10,342 nt of DNA from an uncultured Chthonomonas sp. GTDB lineage: Bacteria > Armatimonadota > Chthonomonadetes > Chthonomonadales > CAJBBX01. The position numbers and the translations under genes were made by a program. The notes beneath the pieces are model-generated. The model was not told the DNA's origin. It did not search any database and saw only the letters and a program-made list of their open reading frames with translations. Of this stretch, positions 6,221 to 10,342 are shown one piece after another. Where the stretch lies: contig CAISOI010000285.1 in the NCBI GenBank assembly GCA_903886985.1, forward strand, positions 1 through 10,342, in the 5' to 3' direction. Within the stretch, counting starts at the first letter, position 1. Each line of letters begins with the position of its first letter.

Positions 6221-7780
6221 CTACCTGCCAAGTGATTTTGGTGTACTGCGGCCTTCCGTTTTACTGTTTTCCAGCAGGGTTTTCAGCTCTTTAACGATTT
6301 CTGGGTACTGGTAGTAGAGATTGGTCCTTTCGCCCGGATCGGTTTGGAGATTATACAGCTGCCCGGGTGCTTCTGGAGCCGTATCCACAAGTGCATAGGG
6401 TTTCAGTTCTTCGCTGGCGTAGTTGTTGCCCCCAGAACCACGATGATCTAGATATTTCCAAGGACCTTTTCGAATTGCCAGTGCGAGACTAATGGTCTGG
6501 TGAAGGGTGTAGGGACGGGTCTGCCTATCACTGGGCTTTCCGCGTAGTATCGGCTGTAGATCGAAGCTGTCTTGGGCAGCGTTATCCGGCAATGTCACGC
6601 CGGTAATTGCAGCACAAGTAGCCATTACATCGGTGAGACATACGGTCTCATCACTCTTACTGCCGGGCGCGATTTTGCCCGGCCAGCGGGCAATGAGCGG
6701 AATGCGATGACCGCCTTCCCATTGATCGCGCTTCATACCTCTCCACGGACGAGCTCCATCATGTCCATAATCGCCACGCATGTGAACGACTGCGGTTGTT
6801 TCTGGCCCGTTATCGCTTGTCACAATGAAAATGGTGTTGTCCGCTTTGCCCAATCGTTCCAATGTCTTCATTAATTCGCCCACGATGTAGTCAAATTCAT
6901 GAATGAAGTCCCCATGGGGTCCTGCCTTGGTACTTCCGCGAAACTGTTTTGCAGCGAAAGAAGGCAGGTGCACAGCCTGGGTGCAGTGTAAAAGAAAGAA
7001 TGGCTTGTTAGGTTCGTCTTTGGCGTGCTGCTCCAGATACTCCTGGCTTTTCTTCAAAAAGAGCATGTCTACTTCTTCGATATCAAAGTCAGGAGCAACC
7101 ATCCCAGCGCGGTTATCATAGGCATAGGGATGTTTCGGAAGTTTCGACTTATCCAGCATTCCCGTGGGAGGGACTGGTATGCGGTCGCCATCGATAAAGG
7201 CATAGAGGTAATCGGTTCCGGGACAACATGCTGTGCCGAAAAATCGGTCGAACCCGCGATGGATGGGCGCATCTGGAATCGAGCGCGAGTAGTCGATCAT
7301 TTTGACGCCTTCGACACCGCCCTTTGTTATGTGCTGCCCCTCTTTGTCAAAGAAGGTAAGTCCTACGTGCCATTTCCCGGTCATCGCCGTGGAATACCCT
7401 TGATTGCGAAGCATTTGAGGGAGTGTCAATTGGTCTTCTTTGATAAGACACGGACCACCCACTCCTTCGAAGACTCCACGGTAAGGGATTCGAAATGCCA
7501 TGCGTCCTGTCAACAAGCTGTATCGGCTGGGTGTGCAGACAGTGGAGGGGGCGTGGGCGTCGGTAAATCGCATTCCTTGACGCGCAAGTTTATCCAGATT
7601 TGGAGTGGCGACTTTGGATTCCGAGTTGTAACAACCTACATCGCCGTAACCCAAATCGTCTGCGAGGATGACGACGATATTAGGTTGCTTGGATTTGTTC
7701 GATTGAAATGCTCCCGCATCGGGAATCGCTACTGAAGCCAACAATGTGAGCGCTGTAAAAAGTGTTATTGCTGGCTTCAT
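6221..7780 (-). CDS. Secreted type I sulfatase (arylsulfatase-like, formylglycine-dependent)
   Basis: A 519-aa sulfatase that hydrolyses a sulfate ester, probably on a sulfated polysaccharide outside the cytoplasm. After a signal peptide (MKPAITLFTALTLLASVAIPDAGA) come the calcium-binding DD of ILADDLGYGD (Asp41, Asp42) and CTPSR with Cys82. This cysteine is converted to formylglycine in the CxPSR class. They are followed by TGKWHVG (Lys136, His138), LLHCTQAVHLP with active-site histidines, SDNGPE with metal-binding Asp/Asn, and the EGGHRIPLIARWPG region. The C-terminal subdomain includes LYNLQTDPGERTNL. All key residues are present and the length is normal for the family. I chose the ATG at 7780 because it begins the signal peptide; a longer frame to 7831 adds 17 non-signal residues. 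A formylglycine-generating enzyme must be encoded elsewhere. Substrate and S1 subfamily are not assignable by eye. Confidence 0.95.
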   Translation of the reverse strand: MKPAITLFTALTLLASVAIPDAGAFQSNKSKQPNIVVILADDLGYGDVGCYNSESKVATPNLDKLARQGMRFTDAHAPSTVCTPSRYSLLTGRMAFRIPYRGVFEGVGGPCLIKEDQLTLPQMLRNQGYSTAMTGKWHVGLTFFDKEGQHITKGGVEGVKMIDYSRSIPDAPIHRGFDRFFGTACCPGTDYLYAFIDGDRIPVPPTGMLDKSKLPKHPYAYDNRAGMVAPDFDIEEVDMLFLKKSQEYLEQHAKDEPNKPFFLLHCTQAVHLPSFAAKQFRGSTKAGPHGDFIHEFDYIVGELMKTLERLGKADNTIFIVTSDNGPETTAVVHMRGDYGHDGARPWRGMKRDQWEGGHRIPLIARWPGKIAPGSKSDETVCLTDVMATCAAITGVTLPDNAAQDSFDLQPILRGKPSDRQTRPYTLHQTISLALAIRKGPWKYLDHRGSGGNNYASEELKPYALVDTAPEAPGQLYNLQTDPGERTNLYYQYPEIVKELKTLLENSKTEGRSTPKSLGR

Positions 7781-7846
7781 ATCTCTTTTTTCATCCTTGC
7801 AATCAAATGTACCGAATAGTCTCCAAACCAAACTCAGGAGTCACTT

Positions 7847-8578
7847 TTACAGTCGTCGCACCCATACATTACGGAATCGAACCGGATTGCCGTGGTCCTG
7901 CAGATAGAGAGGTGCCTTTTCAACAACACCTTTCAGAGGCGCGGCAGTCGTAGGCTCGCCAGTTACCGTAATATGATCTTGAATCAATACGCCATTGTGC
8001 AAAACAGTGAATGAACCGGGCTTGACCGTTCCATCTGGTTGTGATTTTGGGCTGTGGAAAACGATATCATAGGACTGCCACTCACCCGGTTTACGACACG
8101 CGTTTACCAGCGGCGCATTGTGCCCGTAGAATGCTCCCGCCTGACCATTGGGGTAAGTTTTGTTGTTGTAGCAATCCAAAACCTGTATTTCATAGCGCCC
8201 CATCAAATAGACACCGCTGTTGCCGCGTCCCTGCCCATCTCCTTTAACAATGGAGGGAGACGCCCACTCAACATGGACCTGACAGTCGCTAAATTCCTCT
8301 TTGGAAAATAGACCGCCCATTGGTGTGGTTTCCATTACTCCATTTTCGAGTTTCCAGCGCGGCTCTGGGCTGCGCTCGCCTCGGAAATTGGATAGGTCCT
8401 TGCCGTTGAAAAGTACGACGGCGTCGGAGGGTGGTCCGCCCACAGGTCCCGGATCGATAACGGTTGGTTGAGGGTCTTCTTTTGCCTGTCCGATTCCGAA
8501 AGAATGAGCACCTACGAATAGTATGCCTGCAACTGTGGCGATTGGCAGCCAGCGGGTAAGAGTTCGATTTGAAATCAC
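7847..8578 (-). CDS. Secreted DUF1080 protein (3-keto-disaccharide hydrolase-like)
   Basis: A 243-aa protein with a signal peptide (ISNRTLTRWLPIATVAGILF, cleavage probably after GQA near residue 32), a Pro/Gly linker, and one DUF1080 domain from about residue 53 to the end. Signature segments are VVLFNGKDLSNF, the ENGVMETTP region, GRGNSGVYLMGRYEIQVLD, QAGAFYGHNAPLVNACRKPG, WQSYDIVFHSP, LHNGVLIQDH and the closing VRFRNVWVRRL. This is a concanavalin-like jelly-roll fold. Some members cleave 3-keto-glycosides, so a glycan-degrading role is likely but the substrate is unknown. The GTG start at 8578 has AGGAG (8592-8588) 9 nt upstream and begins the signal peptide; a longer frame to 8680 does not. 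It is 66 bp upstream of the sulfatase on the same strand, probably one operon. Confidence 0.9.
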   Translation of the reverse strand: MISNRTLTRWLPIATVAGILFVGAHSFGIGQAKEDPQPTVIDPGPVGGPPSDAVVLFNGKDLSNFRGERSPEPRWKLENGVMETTPMGGLFSKEEFSDCQVHVEWASPSIVKGDGQGRGNSGVYLMGRYEIQVLDCYNNKTYPNGQAGAFYGHNAPLVNACRKPGEWQSYDIVFHSPKSQPDGTVKPGSFTVLHNGVLIQDHITVTGEPTTAAPLKGVVEKAPLYLQDHGNPVRFRNVWVRRL

Positions 8579-8711
8579 TGTATGTGTCTCCTGGAAGGAT
8601 ATAATGTTCGAAAATTTTAAATGGATTACTGAGCATACTATTATGGGAAGCCGTTGGTTTTTCCTGTAGACTGAACGCAAACATTAGACTTTCCTGACCA
8701 GATCGGGTGAT
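8579..8711. promoter_or_regulatory. Divergent promoter region between DUF1080 and ankyrin genes
   Basis: A 133-bp gap between two divergent starts must carry a promoter for the ankyrin gene and probably one for the DUF1080-sulfatase pair. It is AT-rich in the middle (8605-8645). A TATAAT is readable on the plus strand at 8600-8605, but nothing like a -35 box precedes it at the right distance, so no individual promoter is claimed. Confidence 0.35.
8588..8592 (-). promoter_or_regulatory. Ribosome binding site AGGAG that fixes a GTG start
   Basis: AGGAG on the minus strand, 9 nt before the GTG at 8578 of the DUF1080 gene. With the signal peptide that begins there, it selects this start over an upstream ATG-like extension. 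Confidence 0.6.
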
Positions 8712-9554
8712 ATGGCACGCATACATGGATTACTAAGAACTGATAAATTCCAACTTGCTTCCGAGTGCATCGAGGAATTAGTGGACGTAGATGTGAGGGG
8801 TCTTCAAGGCTCAACTCCACTCATTCTTGCAAGTGATCGCAATGCGCTGCCTATCGTGAAGCAACTCCTAGCACTGGGTGCAGACGTCAACGCACAAGAC
8901 GACAAGGGTAGGACCGCCCTAAGCCATGCTGCAGGGGATGGACATATTGAAATTGTCAAGCTTCTTGTTAAGAATGGAGCGCTAGTAAGTCTTGCAGACA
9001 ACAAGGGGTTCACTCCTATTTGTGAGTCTTCAATGATGAATTGTCGCCGAACAACTCAATATCTCGTTGACCACGGTGCTGATCCAAACCAGCCTGGGCA
9101 GGATGGAAAGACCGCAATGGAATGGCTGGAATGTGGTGGCATACCAGCCAAAGCGAAAGAGATGCAAGAACTTATGGGTCGTCTTAAAGAACAGAATATT
9201 TCCAGTGGCAAAGACAAAGTCATGACATTGATGAACTCCGAACCAAATGCAGACATATACGCGGCAGTCCACGGGCGAACAACACTATTTTGGGGATTCG
9301 GGCATGATAACTTTGGTGATAAAACTCTGGAACAGTGGGCGAAGCGTGTCTATGATGTAATTACAAATCCGGAACTTTTGGCCGAATGTGAAGAGAGATA
9401 TCTCGAAGGTGACGATCTGGAGGATGCACGAAAAGTAAGGCTGCGGCATGAAGCCATCCGAAATCAACAGGATCGACTCAAACAGACCAGAATCGACTGG
9501 CAGGGTGAGACTGAAAGTAGAACCGGATGGTGGAAACGGTTGGAGGAAGGTTAG
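8712..9554 (+). CDS. Ankyrin-repeat protein with unassigned C-terminal domain
   Basis: A 280-aa protein without a signal peptide. Three clear ankyrin repeats and one degenerate repeat occupy about residues 32-160. They begin at QGSTPLILA (32), DKGRTALSHAAGDGHIEIV (64), NKGFTPICESS (97) and QDGKTAMEWLECGG (130). The paired turns GADVNAQDD and GADPNQPGQD are typical. Ankyrin repeats bind other proteins, and no partner can be named. Residues 165-280 are not recognised. They include DIYAAVHGRTTLFWGFGHDN, a helical part around LEQWAKRVYDVITNPELLAE, a highly charged region (EGDDLEDARKVRLRHEAIRNQQDRLKQ) and a Trp-rich end (TGWWKRL). The protein is divergent from the DUF1080 gene with 133 bp between starts. 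Only a weak ribosome binding site (GGGTGA, very close to the ATG) is visible, but no other in-frame start suits the first repeat better. Confidence 0.85.
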   Translation: MARIHGLLRTDKFQLASECIEELVDVDVRGLQGSTPLILASDRNALPIVKQLLALGADVNAQDDKGRTALSHAAGDGHIEIVKLLVKNGALVSLADNKGFTPICESSMMNCRRTTQYLVDHGADPNQPGQDGKTAMEWLECGGIPAKAKEMQELMGRLKEQNISSGKDKVMTLMNSEPNADIYAAVHGRTTLFWGFGHDNFGDKTLEQWAKRVYDVITNPELLAECEERYLEGDDLEDARKVRLRHEAIRNQQDRLKQTRIDWQGETESRTGWWKRLEEG

Positions 9555-9608
9555 TTCCCTCGCAGGGCGAGATTGACGCGATTCAGATAACCTTACAATT
9601 GGTTCGCT

Positions 9609-10342
9609 TCACCGCATCAGCTTTTTCATTGCTTCGCCCATCGATTCGCCAATAAGGTAGTAGGTTTCGGCGTTTGAGTTCCAGTGATAGCCCTGTCCGC
9701 TCGGGGACTGCTCCACTGGTCGCCAGAAAGCACTCGTACCGACAAACGCAACGTTTCCCTTAAACTCCTCGTATTCTGCAACCGCCGCCTGTGCTTTCAT
9801 GAGTGATAGGGCTCGAGGGTGCTTTTCTTCAGGACCGGTCATCCCAGTCTCGGCTATGACAAACGGCAGCTTTGGTATACCAAGGTCCTTGCGAATGTCG
9901 CGTATGAAATGAGCCATATTGCTTTCATATTCATTATTAAACAGTTGGTTGACGCGGTCGTTCCAACCTTGATGCCATCCAAAACCCGCAAGAACATACT
10001 TTCCATTGCTGCCTGGAACCAGATCTTTGATGTTGGCGAGAGCTGATTTCGTTTGCGCTAGAATCTCACGATAATACTTGCCGATGATTGTTGGTTCTGC
10101 GGCGATGGCGGCATCATCCTTGGCTCCCAGTGAATACGACGGTTTTCCAGCACTCGGTGGGCGAAAATCTATTGCGAGGCTTTTGCCGCCCCAGGCACAT
10201 TTGATTAGTAGGACTGGTTCTTCTATAGCATCGCCCATCACCCAGCCAAATCCGAGCTCTGGACCGATGGTTTCTTTTCGGGCGCCAAAACCAACTGTCA
10301 GTGGCCCCTTGCGATCCAAGTACGAAATCCAAACGTCGTCAC
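9609..10342 (-). CDS. SASA-family carbohydrate esterase (sialate O-acetylesterase-like), 5' end outside the window
   Basis: The last ~244 codons of a SASA/CE6-type esterase, which would remove O-acetyl groups from glycans. The frame is open to the right edge: it can be read upstream through DDVWISYLDRKGPLTVGFGA, the usual segment of this family, so the TTG at 10319 is not the true start. Visible signatures are PELGFGWVMGD, VLLIKCAWGGKSLAIDFRPP, GFGWHQGWND (the conserved GWHQG block, near 9965-9985), PFVIAETGM and the C-terminal GYHWNSNAETYYLIGESMG. The His of HWN is the likely catalytic histidine. The N-terminal GQSNM-type serine motif expected in the family lies beyond the window. It converges with the ankyrin gene with only 54 bp between stops. 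Together with the nearby sulfatase and DUF1080 protein it suggests degradation of decorated polysaccharides; the substrate is not known. Confidence 0.88.
   Translation of the reverse strand, partial: DDVWISYLDRKGPLTVGFGARKETIGPELGFGWVMGDAIEEPVLLIKCAWGGKSLAIDFRPPSAGKPSYSLGAKDDAAIAAEPTIIGKYYREILAQTKSALANIKDLVPGSNGKYVLAGFGWHQGWNDRVNQLFNNEYESNMAHFIRDIRKDLGIPKLPFVIAETGMTGPEEKHPRALSLMKAQAAVAEYEEFKGNVAFVGTSAFWRPVEQSPSGQGYHWNSNAETYYLIGESMGEAMKKLMR

Noticed and set aside
7025..7735. A 236-codon plus-strand open frame opposite the sulfatase
   Set aside because: It is the antisense shadow of the sulfatase, whose catalytic motifs are intact on the other strand. The product shows no domain pattern.
8289..8726. 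A 145-codon minus-strand frame overlapping the DUF1080 5' part
   Set aside because: It overlaps the DUF1080 signal peptide and domain in another frame, and its product is an Arg/Ser/Thr-rich composition typical of a shifted reading frame.
9559..9571. CTCGC-AGG-GCGAG stem between the convergent ankyrin and SASA genes, considered as a terminator
   Set aside because: Short GC stem without a T-tract on either strand; a terminator cannot be supported.

Overview
The window is bacterial, with moderate G+C, dense genes and recognisable Shine-Dalgarno sequences such as AGGAG and AGGTGG. An exported sulfatase, a DUF1080 protein and a SASA-type esterase lie close together next to an exopolysaccharide/O-antigen-type cluster. 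This mix is common in Planctomycetota, Verrucomicrobiota, Armatimonadota and Acidobacteriota. No rRNA or other marker is present, so the phylum is an inference and is left open. I see no tRNA, rRNA, CRISPR array, insertion sequence or attachment site.

Left region (1-4589, all on the minus strand, transcribed right to left): a surface-polysaccharide gene cluster. In transcription order it encodes an unrecognised 202-aa protein, a family 2 glycosyltransferase, a class I SAM methyltransferase with an N-terminal four-cysteine knuckle, a hexapeptide-repeat acyltransferase and a nucleotide-sugar epimerase of the dTDP-L-rhamnose 4-epimerase type. The cut-off start of a membrane protein follows. Junctions are 4 nt, ATGA, ATGA and an 11-bp overlap, so the first five genes look like one translationally coupled operon. 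Together they would epimerise a deoxysugar nucleotide, transfer a sugar, then methylate and acylate the glycan or its precursor.

Middle (4590-6167): a 309-bp divergent intergenic region with several perfect inverted repeats, then two plus-strand genes for small proteins with N-terminal hydrophobic leaders, a DUF4440/SnoaL-like protein and a YceI-family protein.

Right region (6221-10342): on the minus strand, a secreted formylglycine-dependent sulfatase preceded by a secreted DUF1080 (3-keto-disaccharide hydrolase-like) protein, probably one transcription unit for attacking sulfated glycans. A plus-strand ankyrin-repeat protein with an unassigned C-terminal region follows. The window ends in the 3' part of a minus-strand SASA-family carbohydrate esterase. 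Sulfatase, DUF1080 and SASA proteins fit a glycan-degrading lifestyle. Nothing here is clearly a new system. The least explained parts are the 202-aa protein that heads the polysaccharide operon, the palindrome-rich divergent region, and the C-terminal half of the ankyrin protein.
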